In this document: positions 8,590-19,611 of the stretch, piece after piece
Numbering within the stretch: position 1 is the first letter of the stretch
How the letters are laid out: each line of letters starts with the position of its first letter
Assembly: GCF_001941965.1 (NCBI RefSeq)
Contig: NZ_MKZO01000007.1
Location: forward strand, 80,794-144,793
DNA: 64,000 bases
Origin: Pseudomonas putida
GTDB taxonomy: Bacteria > Pseudomonadota > Gammaproteobacteria > Pseudomonadales > Pseudomonadaceae
Direction of reading: 5' to 3'
Made by a program: the position numbers and the translations under genes
The notes under the pieces: model-generated
What the model was told of the DNA's origin: nothing
The model's database searches: none
The model's input: only the letters and a program-made list of their open reading frames with translations

Positions 8590-8874
8590 ATGGCTTTTGC
8601 AGTGATCGCCCACGATTACCCGGATGCGCTGGAGCGGCGCCTGGCTTGTCGGGAGCAGCATCTGGGGCGGCTCAAGGCGCTGGCGGAACAGGGGCTGTTT
8701 CTCGGCGGCGGGGTGTTGCTGGATGAGGGCGGGAAGATGATCGGCTCGAATGTGCACCTGGGGTTCGAGCGGCGCGAGGAGCTGGAGGATTGGTTGCAGG
8801 GTGAGGTTTATGTGATGGAGCGGGTTTGGGAGAAGGTAGAGATTCGGGAGATCCGGCTGTTCAGCCCGGCTTGA
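8590..8874 (+). CDS. YciI family protein
   Basis: A 94-residue dimeric alpha/beta barrel protein starting MAFAVIAHDYPDALERRL and containing REQHLGRLKALAEQGLFLGG, the typical YciI pattern with a His (H29) after the arginine-rich strand. The ATG has AAGGAG seven bases upstream. YciI proteins are small, proposed enzymes (dehydrochlorinase/muconolactone-isomerase-like fold), usually with unknown reaction. Its place at the end of a catabolic operon suggests an isomerase or lyase step. It is partly separated from the operon by a terminator. Confidence 0.82.
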   Translation: MAFAVIAHDYPDALERRLACREQHLGRLKALAEQGLFLGGGVLLDEGGKMIGSNVHLGFERREELEDWLQGEVYVMERVWEKVEIREIRLFSPA

Positions 8875-8885
8875 TACCGGGTCGA

Positions 8886-8977
8886 TCTTATCGCTGGCAA
8901 GCCAGCTCCCACAGGTTCACCAGTGTTCTTGAGAGCACCGCGATACCTGTGGGAGCTGGCTTGCCAGCGATGAGGCC
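8886..8977. repeat. REP pair
   Basis: Inverted copies of TCGCTGGCAAGCCAGCTCCC and its complement, separated by about 34 nt, lie downstream of the YciI gene. Confidence 0.9.
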
Positions 8978-9031
8978 CGAGAGAACAACCATAAGCCAGG
9001 GTTGAAATGAGATTCGATATCAACTAGAGTT

Positions 9032-9053
9032 TTGTTACTTTATATCGTATCAA
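9032..9053. promoter_or_regulatory. Putative Zur operator upstream of L31 paralogue
   Basis: An imperfect 22-bp palindrome of form TTGnTACnnTATAnnGTAnCAA, 16 of 22 positions symmetric, lies 12 bases before the L31 start. Zinc-independent L31 paralogues are commonly Zur-repressed in gamma-proteobacteria, so this is the expected place. Assignment is by context and symmetry only. Confidence 0.45.
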
Positions 9054-9065
9054 TTGGAGTACCCC

Positions 9066-9320
9066 ATGAAACCCGGCATCCACCCCGCCTATCGCCCTGT
9101 CCTGTTCCACGACACCAGCGCCAACGCCTTCTGGCTCATCGGTTCCACCGTCGACACCGACAAGACCTACGTCCACAGCGACGGCAACACCTACCCCTAC
9201 GTGACCCTGGACGTGTCCAGCGCCTCCCACCCGGTCTACACCGGTCAGGAGCGCAAAGCCAAGACCGAAGGCCGGGTCGCCGGCTTCAACAAGCGCTTCG
9301 CCGCCTTTACCAGCAAATAA
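9066..9320 (+). CDS. rpmE2: 50S ribosomal protein L31 type B (zinc-independent)
   Basis: An 84-residue protein starting [19 protein letters not shown], typical of type B L31 (YkgM/RpmE2). It lacks the CxxC zinc-binding cysteines of standard L31; no cysteine is present at all. Under zinc shortage this form replaces the zinc-containing L31 on the ribosome and frees zinc. The ATG at 9066 has GGAG six bases upstream, which is better than the ATG at 9054. A palindrome in the promoter suggests Zur control. It is single-gene, ended by a strong hairpin. Confidence 0.93.
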   Translation: MKPGIHPAYRPVLFHDTSANAFWLIGSTVDTDKTYVHSDGNTYPYVTLDVSSASHPVYTGQERKAKTEGRVAGFNKRFAAFTSK

Positions 9321-9321
9321 A

Positions 9322-9356
9322 AAACGCCGCTTTCCGGAACCCGGAAAGCGGCGTTT
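9322..9356. terminator. Bidirectional terminator between rpmE2 and the acetolactate-synthase-like gene
   Basis: A perfect 16-bp stem, AAACGCCGCTTTCCGG and its complement, with a 3-nt loop. It has an A-run before and a T-run after, so it can end transcription from both sides. It lies between convergent genes. Confidence 0.9.
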
Positions 9357-9376
9357 CTCTTCAATCCCGAAGCGGC

Positions 9377-11020
9377 TTAAACGGCCAGGGCGCGCTCACG
9401 CAGTTCGGTATTGAGGATGCGATCGTTCTCGCTGTAGTCCACCGGCACGTCGATCACATGCACGCCCGGAGTCTTGATGCAGTGCTCCAGCAGTGGCAGC
9501 AGGCCTTCCGCGCTTTCCACCCGGTGACCGTTGGCACCATAGGCTTCGGCGTATTTGACGAAGTCCGGGTTGCCGTAGTCCAGGCCGAAATCGGTGAAGC
9601 CCATGTTCGCCTGCTTCCAGCGGATCATGCCGTAGCCGTCATCCCGCAGGATCACCACGGTGACGTGCATGTTCAGACGGACTGCGGTTTCCAGTTCCTG
9701 GCTGTTCATCATGAAGCCGCCATCGCCGCAAACAGCGATCACCGGACGGTCCGGATACACCAGGTGCGAAGCCATGGCCGACGGCAGGCCCGCGCCCATG
9801 GTCGCCAGGGCGTTGTCCAGCAGTACGGTGTTCGGCTTGTGCGCCTTGTAGTTACGGGCGAACCAGATCTTGTAGATGCCGTTGTCCAAAGCAACGATGC
9901 CTTCCGACGGCAGGGCGCGACGGATGTCGGCAACCAGGCGCTGCGGATAGACCGGGAAGCGGTCGTCGTCCTTGCCTTCGGCGATCTGTGCTTCGTTGGC
10001 TTCGCGAATCGCCATCAGGCGGGTGAAGTCCCAGTGCGACACGTCGCCCAGGCCTTCGCCGATCTGCCACACGGCGTTGGCGATATCGCCGATCACTTCG
10101 ATCTGCGGGAAGTACACGGCATCGACTTCGGCGGAGCGGAAGTTGATGTGGATGACTTCGGTGCCGCCACGGACCATGAAGAACGGCGGCTTCTCGATCA
10201 CGTCGTGACCGATGTTGATGATCAGGTCGGCAGCTTCGACGGCGCGGTGAACGAAGTCACCGGAGGACAGCGCGGCGTTGCCGAGGAAGCGCGGGTTGCG
10301 CTCGTCCACTACGCCCTTGCCCAGCTGGGTGGTGACGAACGGGATGCCGGTCTTGTCGATCAGTTGCTCGAGGACCTTGGCGGTCATCTTGCGGTTGGCG
10401 CCGGCGCCGATCACCAGGATCGGGCTGCGGGCAGTGCGCAGCTTGTCGATGGCGGCGTCGATCGCCACGTGCTCGGCCAGCGGGCGACGGTGCAGGCTTG
10501 GCGGGATCGGCAGGACGTCGGTCTGCTCGGCAGCGATGTCTTCCGGCAGCTCCAGGTGCACGGCGCCCGGCTTCTCTTCCTCGGCGAGGCGGAAGGCCTC
10601 ACGCATGCGCGACGGGATGTTGTCGGCGGAAGCAAACTGGTGGGTGTACTTGGTGATGGGGTCCATCATTGCGCACACGTCGATGATCTGGAAGCGGCCC
10701 TGCTTGGACTTCTTGATCGGCTTCTGGCCGGTGATCATCAGCATCGGCATGCCGCCGAGGTAGGCGTAGGCACCGGCGGTGACCAGGTTGGTCGCACCAG
10801 GGCCTAGGGTCGACAGGCTGACGCCGGTCTTGCCGGTCAGGCGGCCGTAGGTGGCGGCCATGAAGCCGGCGGACTGTTCGTGGCGGGTCAGCACCAGCTT
10901 GATCTTCGACTTGCGCAGGGATTCCAGCAGGTCGAGGTTTTCCTCACCGGGAATGCCGAACACATACTCGACACCTTCGTTTTCCAGGCATTGCACAACG
11001 ACATCGGCGGCCTTGGCCAT
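9377..11020 (-). CDS. Acetolactate synthase-like thiamine diphosphate enzyme (large subunit, catabolic type)
   Basis: A 547-residue ThDP-dependent enzyme. Its three domains appear in order: the pyrimidine-binding domain with the catalytic glutamate in LTRHEQSAGFMA (E48), a central domain from about 190, and the pyrophosphate-binding domain with CGDGGFMMNSQELE near residue 440. It is close in pattern to catabolic acetolactate synthases (AlsS/BudB) that join two pyruvates. No small regulatory subunit gene is adjacent. It is preceded on the same strand by the solute-binding-like gene. A different 2-keto acid ligase or lyase reaction is possible. Confidence 0.82.
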   Translation of the reverse strand: MAKAADVVVQCLENEGVEYVFGIPGEENLDLLESLRKSKIKLVLTRHEQSAGFMAATYGRLTGKTGVSLSTLGPGATNLVTAGAYAYLGGMPMLMITGQKPIKKSKQGRFQIIDVCAMMDPITKYTHQFASADNIPSRMREAFRLAEEEKPGAVHLELPEDIAAEQTDVLPIPPSLHRRPLAEHVAIDAAIDKLRTARSPILVIGAGANRKMTAKVLEQLIDKTGIPFVTTQLGKGVVDERNPRFLGNAALSSGDFVHRAVEAADLIINIGHDVIEKPPFFMVRGGTEVIHINFRSAEVDAVYFPQIEVIGDIANAVWQIGEGLGDVSHWDFTRLMAIREANEAQIAEGKDDDRFPVYPQRLVADIRRALPSEGIVALDNGIYKIWFARNYKAHKPNTVLLDNALATMGAGLPSAMASHLVYPDRPVIAVCGDGGFMMNSQELETAVRLNMHVTVVILRDDGYGMIRWKQANMGFTDFGLDYGNPDFVKYAEAYGANGHRVESAEGLLPLLEHCIKTPGVHVIDVPVDYSENDRILNTELRERALAV

Positions 11021-11073
11021 CTTGCTTGCTACCTCAAATGGGATTGCAGGATCGGGGAAAAAAGGTTGAGCGG

Positions 11074-11799
11074 TCAGCGCGGGGCACTGACATCAGTCTG
11101 TCCGGTCGCCAGCAAAGCGGCACGGACGAAGTCTTGACGTAAGCAACGCTGGATAAAGTCACTTACAAAGACGGCGCCATTGTCGCACCTTTTCGGCACC
11201 GCCATGGCTTGACGAATGGCCGTAAATGCACCGTTCAGCACTCGAAAGCGCGAATCGGCGGCGGCGACCTTCTCCAGCGGCTGACGCACACCGGCCGCCG
11301 CATCGAGGTTTTGCTCGATAAACAGGTCTACGGCGCCAGCCGAGGTACCGGCCCGCTGCAGTTGTGCGTGTTGCAGGGTGCGGCTGAGATACAGGTCATA
11401 GGCGGCGCCCTCGCCGACTGCCAGGCGCAGGCCGGGCTGGTCGAGTTGTTCCACATGCTGGAACGGAGCGTCTTTTTTCACCAGGTAAGTGCCTTCGATC
11501 AGCACGTAGGGGGCGCTGAAATGGATCTGCGCCTCGCGCACCGGTTCGATGGCGAGGAAGGCGACGGTCCAGGCGTTGTCCTCGAGGGCGGCGAAGACCT
11601 TGCCGGCGGCGTCGAAGGTGCGCATTTCCAGGGTGACACCGAGTTCTTCGGCGAGGGCCTTGGCCAGGGCCACGGAAACGCCCTGGGGCTCGCCGTCGGG
11701 GCCGCGCTGGGCGAGGACCGGGTTGCCGAAGTTGATGGCGGCGCGGAGGATGCCGTCGGGGGCGAGGTCGGCGAGGATGGCGGGGGTTACTGGGGTCAT
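11074..11799 (-). CDS. Solute-binding protein family 3-like protein lacking a signal peptide
   Basis: A 241-residue protein with the type II periplasmic-binding fold of amino-acid ABC transporters (LRAAINFGNPVLAQRGPDGE, GVSVALAKALAEELGV, then FSAPYVLIEGTYLV). It has no signal sequence: it starts MTPVTPAILADLAPDG directly before the first strand, with GGAG eight bases upstream of the ATG. No permease or ATPase genes are beside it. It may therefore be a cytoplasmic ligand-binding protein or an enzyme of the cyclohexadienyl-dehydratase type. It belongs to the minus-strand series with the porin and acetolactate-synthase-like genes. Confidence 0.72.
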   Translation of the reverse strand: MTPVTPAILADLAPDGILRAAINFGNPVLAQRGPDGEPQGVSVALAKALAEELGVTLEMRTFDAAGKVFAALEDNAWTVAFLAIEPVREAQIHFSAPYVLIEGTYLVKKDAPFQHVEQLDQPGLRLAVGEGAAYDLYLSRTLQHAQLQRAGTSAGAVDLFIEQNLDAAAGVRQPLEKVAAADSRFRVLNGAFTAIRQAMAVPKRCDNGAVFVSDFIQRCLRQDFVRAALLATGQTDVSAPR

Positions 11800-11830
11800 T
11801 GGTGTGTCTCCGGCATTGATGGGATCTCTC

Positions 11831-11915
11831 GGGCCCTATCGCTGGCAAGCCAGCTCCCACAGTGTCCGCGGCGCTGCTGAACCCTGTGGGAGCTGGCTTG
11901 CCAGCGATGAGGCCC
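11831..11915. repeat. REP pair
   Basis: Inverted copies of the TCGCTGGCAAGCCAGCTCCC-type REP. One end lies only 8 bases from the porin stop codon. Confidence 0.9.
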
Positions 11916-11922
11916 GAAAGGC

Positions 11923-13176
11923 TTACCAGATCGGCAAGGTATAGGAAACGATCAGGCGGTTCTCGTCCGCACCACGGGCAAAGCTGGAACGATAGGCCGC
12001 ATTGCGCCATTTGACCCCGACATTCTTCAAGGCCCCGGTCTGGAACACATACCCCACATCGGTGTTGCGCTCCCATTCCTGCCCGCCACCGGCCGCCGTC
12101 GCGGCATCGGCCTGGTCACCACGGACATAGCGGCTCATGAAGGTCAGCCCGGGAATCCCGATGGCGCTGAAGTCATAGTCATAACGCACCTGCCACGAAC
12201 GCTCCCCCGGCTCGGCGAAATCGTTGATCTGGATGTAGTTGGCCAGGTACGGGTCGGTGCCATTGACGAACGGCATCGAGGTCGAGCCGTTCATCTTCTG
12301 CAAACCGAGGCCAACGGCATGGCCGCCGAGGCTGTAGGTGAACAGGCCGCTCAGCGCCCCGCTGTCGATACGCCCGCCACGGGCGGCACCGGCATCGTCG
12401 CTGAGCATGTAGCGCAGGTCGCTTTTCAGCTTGCCCGGGCCCAGCGGCAGCGTGTGGACCAGGCCCAGGAAGTGCTGGCGGTAGACCTCTTCCAGCTCGG
12501 CGTACTGGTAGCTGAGGGTGAGCTGCTTGTTCAGCGCATAGTCGGCACCGCCGATCAGCAAGGCATCACCGTCGGCCGTAGAACGGAAGCGGCGGTTCTT
12601 GTTGTTCAGGGTCAGGCCCACGGCATTGGTCGAGTCGCGGTCGGTCATGCGCTCGAAACGCGCGCCGGTGACGGTCAGGCCGTCGATTTCCTTGCTGGTC
12701 AGCAGGCCGCCGTCGAAGGTCTGCGGCAGGATGCGCCCGGTGTTGGCCTGCAGGGTCGGCAGCTTGGGAATCAGGGTGCCGTACTTCAGTTCGGTGTCCG
12801 ATACACGGACCTTGGCGGTCAGGGCAACCCGGCCGAATTCGTCGGCGGCGCGGCCGTCATCGTGGGTCGGCAGCAGGCCGGTGCCGGTACGGTCAGGGCT
12901 GGAGTCGAGCTTGAGGCCGAGCATGGCCATGGCGTCCAGGCCGAAACCGACGGTGCCCTGGGTGTAGCCGGAGCGCAGGTCGAGGATAAAGCCCTGGGCC
13001 CATTCCTCGCGCTTGTTCTGCCCGGCACCGTCGCGGAAGTCGCGGTTGAAGTAGTAGTTGGAGGTTTGCAGGCTGGCCTTGCTGTCTTCGATGAAACCGG
13101 CGGCGGTTGCGGTGCCGGTGGCCAGGCAGGGGGACAGGGTGAGCAGGGTCTTGATGATGTTCTTGTTGTTGTGCAT
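11923..13176 (-). CDS. OprD family outer-membrane porin
   Basis: A 417-residue porin with a signal peptide (about residues 1-26, ending TATAAGF). The body has typical OprD segments: SNYYFNRDFRDG, then EEWAQGFILDLRSGYTQG, the plug/arginine-ladder region TLIPKLPTLQANTGRILPQ, and a C-terminal ENRLIVSYTLPIW with aromatic end residue. OprD/Opd porins are substrate-specific channels for carboxylates or basic amino acids. The gene follows an MFS transporter on the same strand, so the two probably form an uptake route. The long upstream frame reaches 13287 but reads through a REP; the ATG at 13174-13176 starts the signal peptide. Confidence 0.92.
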   Translation of the reverse strand: MHNNKNIIKTLLTLSPCLATGTATAAGFIEDSKASLQTSNYYFNRDFRDGAGQNKREEWAQGFILDLRSGYTQGTVGFGLDAMAMLGLKLDSSPDRTGTGLLPTHDDGRAADEFGRVALTAKVRVSDTELKYGTLIPKLPTLQANTGRILPQTFDGGLLTSKEIDGLTVTGARFERMTDRDSTNAVGLTLNNKNRRFRSTADGDALLIGGADYALNKQLTLSYQYAELEEVYRQHFLGLVHTLPLGPGKLKSDLRYMLSDDAGAARGGRIDSGALSGLFTYSLGGHAVGLGLQKMNGSTSMPFVNGTDPYLANYIQINDFAEPGERSWQVRYDYDFSAIGIPGLTFMSRYVRGDQADAATAAGGGQEWERNTDVGYVFQTGALKNVGVKWRNAAYRSSFARGADENRLIVSYTLPIW

Positions 13177-13255
13177 CGGTGGGGTCCGCTTTTTTATAGG
13201 TATGGGGGGGGCCTTGGCTCCCAGGGGCCAGGCAGGAAGGAAAGTGTTGGATTTG

Positions 13256-13320
13256 GGGGCCTCATCGCCGGCAACGCCGGCTCCCACAGGGTCCGTGTGG
13301 GGCTGGCTGCCAGCGATAGC
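13256..13320. repeat. Degenerate REP pair
   Basis: CATCGCCGGCAACGCCGGCTCC followed by a diverged opposite copy (GGGGCTGGCTGCCAGCGAT), between the porin and MFS genes. The two arms belong to different sequence variants. Confidence 0.75.
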
Positions 13321-13325
13321 GGTCG

Positions 13326-14642
13326 TCAGTGCGCGGAAGCCGCCACGGGCTGACCCGGCTCCTTGTTGCTGACCCGCATCAAGGCCGTCATCAGGAAGGC
13401 AATCGCCAGCAGCCCGCTGAGGAACAGCAACCCGGTCGCCGCACTCTGGCTACTGCCCTTCACCACGCCGATCATCGAAGGCCCGACGAAGCCGCCCAGG
13501 TTGCCGATCGAGTTGATCACCGCGATCGACACCGCCGCCGTGGTGCGGTCGAGGAACAGCGTGGGCAGCGCCCAGAACGGCGATTTGAAGCTGTACAACC
13601 CGGACAGCGCGACACAGATCATCGCCATCGACAGCACCGGGCTACCCAGCATGCCCGCCCCCACCAGCCCCAGCGCCGCCACCAGCAGCGGGATCGCCGA
13701 GTGCAGCTTGCGCTCGTTGCGGCGGTCGGAACTGCGCGACCAGATGACCATGGCAATGGTCGCGACGATATACGGCAGCATGGCGATCAGGCCGATCTCG
13801 GTGTGGGTCAGGCTGGTGGAGAAGCCCTTGATGATCTGCGGCATCCAATAGCCGACACCGAGGCTGCCGCACTGGTAGACGAAGTAGATGAACGCCAGGT
13901 ACAGCACCTTGGGGTTGGTCATGGTCTTCATGACGCCCAGGCTCTTGACGTTCTTGCGGCTCTTGCGGTCGCGCTCAAGCTCGGCCAGCAGCCATTCCTT
14001 CTCCTCGGGCTTGAGCCATTTGGCCTGCTCCGGCTTGTCGGTCAGGAAGAAGTAGCAGGCGACGCCCAGCAGCACGGCAGGGATGCCTTCGAGGAACAGC
14101 ATCCAGCGCCAGCCGCTCCAGTCGAACCACTTGACGTTGTCCATGATCCAGGTGGAAAGCGGCGCGCCGATGATATAGCTGACCGGGATCGCCGCGGTGA
14201 ACAGGGCCACGGTGGTCGCCAGTTCCTTGGAGCGGAACCAGTAGGTCAGGTAGACGATGATCCCCGGGAAGAACCCGGCCTCGGCCACGCCCAGGAGGAA
14301 GCGCAGCACATAGAGCTGGTTGGCGGTCTGGGCGAAAGCCGTGCCGGCGGCGATCAGGCCCCAGGTCACCAGGATCCGCGCGATCCACACCCGCGCTCCG
14401 TATTTGTTGAGCATCACGTTGCTCGGCACTTCGAAGAGGAAGTAGCCGATGAAGAAGATCCCGGAAATGAAGCCGAAGGCCTCGCTGGTCAGGGCCAGTT
14501 CCTTGTTCATCTCCAGCGCGGCGTAGCCGATGTTGGCCCGGTCCAGGTAGGAAACGATGTACAGCAGGAACACAAAGGGGATGATCCGCCAGGTGATCTT
14601 GCGGACTATCGCGTGTTCATCAAGCGTCTTGTTGTTGTTCAT
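13326..14642 (-). CDS. MFS transporter, anion:cation symporter family
   Basis: A 438-residue transporter of the ACS family (phthalate, tartrate, galactonate carriers). The pattern IIPFVFLLYIVSYLDRANIG at the N-terminus is diagnostic, followed by GYFLFEVPSNVMLNKYGARV. The protein has 12 predicted helices with a cytosolic loop around residues 210-245 (DKPEQAKWLKPEEKEWL). Substrates of the family are organic anions. It lies between a beta-propeller lactonase gene and an OprD porin, which together suggest import of a sugar acid or tricarboxylate. Confidence 0.9.
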   Translation of the reverse strand: MNNNKTLDEHAIVRKITWRIIPFVFLLYIVSYLDRANIGYAALEMNKELALTSEAFGFISGIFFIGYFLFEVPSNVMLNKYGARVWIARILVTWGLIAAGTAFAQTANQLYVLRFLLGVAEAGFFPGIIVYLTYWFRSKELATTVALFTAAIPVSYIIGAPLSTWIMDNVKWFDWSGWRWMLFLEGIPAVLLGVACYFFLTDKPEQAKWLKPEEKEWLLAELERDRKSRKNVKSLGVMKTMTNPKVLYLAFIYFVYQCGSLGVGYWMPQIIKGFSTSLTHTEIGLIAMLPYIVATIAMVIWSRSSDRRNERKLHSAIPLLVAALGLVGAGMLGSPVLSMAMICVALSGLYSFKSPFWALPTLFLDRTTAAVSIAVINSIGNLGGFVGPSMIGVVKGSSQSAATGLLFLSGLLAIAFLMTALMRVSNKEPGQPVAASAH

Positions 14643-14715
14643 GGCGACCTCGTGGAGGACAAGCTTGCGCCCGCCTCATGCATTTTTATAGTGACCGGGG
14701 CAAATCCCGGGTGGA

Positions 14716-15768
14716 TCAGGCAGAAAAAACCAGGCACACCGGGCTGCCGGTGGCGATCGAGAAACCGCTGTCGTGTAGCTGCCCGCTGGCGGCGTCGACG
14801 GCCAGCGAGACGATGGAATCGCTGTCTTCGTTGAGCACGAACAGGAAGCGCTGGTTGGGCGTCAGGGCGAAGAATCGCGGAGTGCGGCCCAGGCTCGGGG
14901 CGAATTCCACCGGGCTCAGGCAGCCGCTGGCGGTATCGATGGCGAACACTGCGATGCTGTCGTAGCCGCGGTTGGAGGCGTAGAGGAAACGCCCGTCGGC
15001 GCTGACCTCGATTTCCGCTGCGCGGCTGTTGCCGGTGTAGGTCGAGGGCAGGGACGGCAGTACCTGCACGGAGTCCAGCGCGCCGGTCAGAGGATCGAAG
15101 CGGTAGCTGGTGACGCTGGAGTCCAGTTCGTTGACGGCAAACACCAGTGGCGCGCTCGGGTGCACGGCAACATGACGCGGGCCCGAGCCTTCACGGGTGG
15201 CGACGAAGCCCTGGGCGGTGGGGACCAGGCGGCCGTCCTCGAAGTGGAAGACGAAGATCCGGTCCAGGCCCTTGTCCGGCACCAGGACGAACCGGCCGCT
15301 GGGGTCGAACAGGTTGAAATGGGGTTTGGCGAACGGCTGTTCGATCCGGTGCGGGCCGGCGGGGCCGTGCAGGGCGACCAGTTGCACAAGTGCGCCGAGT
15401 GCGCCGTCGACTTCGATTGCCAGTACCGCGAGGGTGCCGCTCAGGTGGTTGGACACCACCAGGAAGCGCTCGCTCGGGTCCAGGGCCAGGTGCACCGGGT
15501 TCTTGCCTTCGCAGCTCTGACGGTTGAGGAAGGTCAGCTGGCCGCTGGACTTGTCGACGCTGAAGGCGCTGACTTCGCTACGGTCGCCGTGGACGCAGTA
15601 GAGACGGTCGCCAGCGCGGTTGAGGGCGAGGAAGGACGGGTTGACCAGGTCCTCGACGACCTGCACACGCTCAAGCCGGCCTTGCGCAGGGTCGACGGCG
15701 AAGACGCTGATGCCGTCGCCGCGGGCGTGGCGTTCGCGGGTGGTGCGGGAGCCGATGTAGGCAAACAT
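14716..15768 (-). CDS. Lactonase family protein (7-bladed beta-propeller, 6-phosphogluconolactonase-like)
   Basis: A 350-residue protein of the propeller lactonase family, seen from the repeating blades (LALDPSERFLVVSNHLSGTL, NLFDPSGRFVLVPDKG, HVAVHPSAPLVFAVNELDS, LTPNQRFLFVLNEDSDS). Relatives are 6-phosphogluconolactonase (Pgl) and fungal carboxymuconate cyclase. No signal peptide is present. The ATG at 15766-15768 has GGAG eight bases upstream. It is in line with aconitase upstream and an organic-acid transporter downstream, so it may open a lactone of an organic acid in this pathway. Phosphogluconolactone is the alternative. Confidence 0.85.
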   Translation of the reverse strand: MFAYIGSRTTRERHARGDGISVFAVDPAQGRLERVQVVEDLVNPSFLALNRAGDRLYCVHGDRSEVSAFSVDKSSGQLTFLNRQSCEGKNPVHLALDPSERFLVVSNHLSGTLAVLAIEVDGALGALVQLVALHGPAGPHRIEQPFAKPHFNLFDPSGRFVLVPDKGLDRIFVFHFEDGRLVPTAQGFVATREGSGPRHVAVHPSAPLVFAVNELDSSVTSYRFDPLTGALDSVQVLPSLPSTYTGNSRAAEIEVSADGRFLYASNRGYDSIAVFAIDTASGCLSPVEFAPSLGRTPRFFALTPNQRFLFVLNEDSDSIVSLAVDAASGQLHDSGFSIATGSPVCLVFSA

Positions 15769-15801
15769 GGGGGTTACTCCGAAATCCTTGTTGTTCTTGA
15801 G

Positions 15802-15883
15802 GGCCTCATCGCTGGCAAGCCAGCTCCCACAGGGATCGCGTGCGCCGCTGGACCTGTGGGAGCTGGCGTTGCCAGCGATTGGG
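15802..15883. repeat. REP pair
   Basis: Inverted copies of the TCGCTGGCAAGCCAGCTCCC REP between the lactonase and aconitase genes. The far arm is a variant (GCTGGCGTTGCCAGCGAT). Confidence 0.88.
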
Positions 15884-15884
15884 G

Positions 15885-18569
<2,685 letters not shown>

Positions 18570-18657
18570 CGCTCGGCTTTTTTATGGTGTTCACGGGCCG
18601 GGCAAAGCCGAGGCACCGTTGATGGGGCCGATACTAGGAGCAGTCAGGAGGGATGAA

Positions 18658-18700
18658 AATTGATCAATTGCCACTGCAGCGTTCTCCGTTGGAGAACGCT
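18658..18700. promoter_or_regulatory. Two palindromes upstream of aconitase
   Basis: A perfect 12-bp palindrome, AATTGATCAATT (18658-18669), lies 89 bases before the aconitase start. A 10-bp inverted repeat, AGCGTTCTCC-GTT-GGAGAACGCT (18678-18700), lies just after the LysR stop. The first is suitable for LysR binding. The second may be a LysR terminator, but no T-run follows it. Confidence 0.45.
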
Positions 18701-18710
18701 CGCAGGGTCA

Positions 18711-19601
18711 TCAGCCTTCGCTGAGTTTCAGGTGGTCGATGAAGGTCCTGAGGGTGGCGGAGGCGGCGTCGTATTTGCGGAACGCCAGCAGCAGCGAGCG
18801 TTGCGCCCAGTCTTCGGCCAGCGGCACCGCCTTCAGCGAATGACTGCGCTGGTACTGGCTGACCACGCTGCGCGGCAGCACCGCCACGCCCAGACCGGCG
18901 GACACCAGACGGCACATGCAGTCGAAGCTGCTGATCCGGATGCGCAGGCGCAGGGCCATGCCGAGTTTTTCCGCCTCGCGGGTGAGCAGCATATGCACCG
19001 AGCTTTCAAGATGCGGGCCGACGAACTCGTGCTCCAGGGCATCACGGAACGGCACCGACTTGCGCTGGGCCAGGGCATGGCCGGCGGGGACCACCAGGGT
19101 CAGTTGGTCGTTGCGGTACGGCAGGGTTTCCAGGCCCTGGGCAGCGGTCTGCGAGGCGATGATGCCGAGGTCGGCGCGGCCGTCGGCCACCGCCCGCACC
19201 ACCGCCGAACCGACCCGTTCCTCGATATCGAATTTGATCTGCGGGTACAGCTCGGCAAAGCCGGCCACGTCCTGGGGCAGGAACTGCGACAGCGCCGAGG
19301 TGATGGCGTGGATGCGGATATGCCCCTTCACCCCGCTGGCGTAGTCGCCCAGTTCGGTGTCCAGTTGGGCCAGGGTCTGCTTGAGCTGGCGGGCGTAGAA
19401 CAGCAGCGACTGCCCTGCCGGGGTCAACTCGACGCCGCGGGCATTGCGGATCAGCAACGGCGAGCCGATCTGCGCCTCCAGCTCGCTGATGCGCTTGCTG
19501 ATGGCCGACACCGCCAGGTGCTTGATCCGCGCGGCGCGGGTCAGGTTGCGCTCCTGGGCGACGGTGATGAACAGGTCGAGGCTGGTCAGGTCGTAGCGCA
19601 T
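18711..19601 (-). CDS. LysR family transcriptional regulator
   Basis: A 296-residue LysR protein. Residues 5-65 form the helix-turn-helix (LDLFITVAQERNLTRAA, VSAISKRISELEAQIGSPLL), and about 90-290 the effector domain (GHIRIHAITSALSQFLPQDV). It is encoded directly upstream of aconitase on the same strand and is the natural candidate for its control. The open frame upstream belongs to the TetR gene; the ATG at 19599-19601 begins MRYDLTSLDLF. The ligand is unknown; a tricarboxylate would fit. Confidence 0.88.
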   Translation of the reverse strand: MRYDLTSLDLFITVAQERNLTRAARIKHLAVSAISKRISELEAQIGSPLLIRNARGVELTPAGQSLLFYARQLKQTLAQLDTELGDYASGVKGHIRIHAITSALSQFLPQDVAGFAELYPQIKFDIEERVGSAVVRAVADGRADLGIIASQTAAQGLETLPYRNDQLTLVVPAGHALAQRKSVPFRDALEHEFVGPHLESSVHMLLTREAEKLGMALRLRIRISSFDCMCRLVSAGLGVAVLPRSVVSQYQRSHSLKAVPLAEDWAQRSLLLAFRKYDAASATLRTFIDHLKLSEG

Positions 19602-19611
19602 GGGCGGATCC

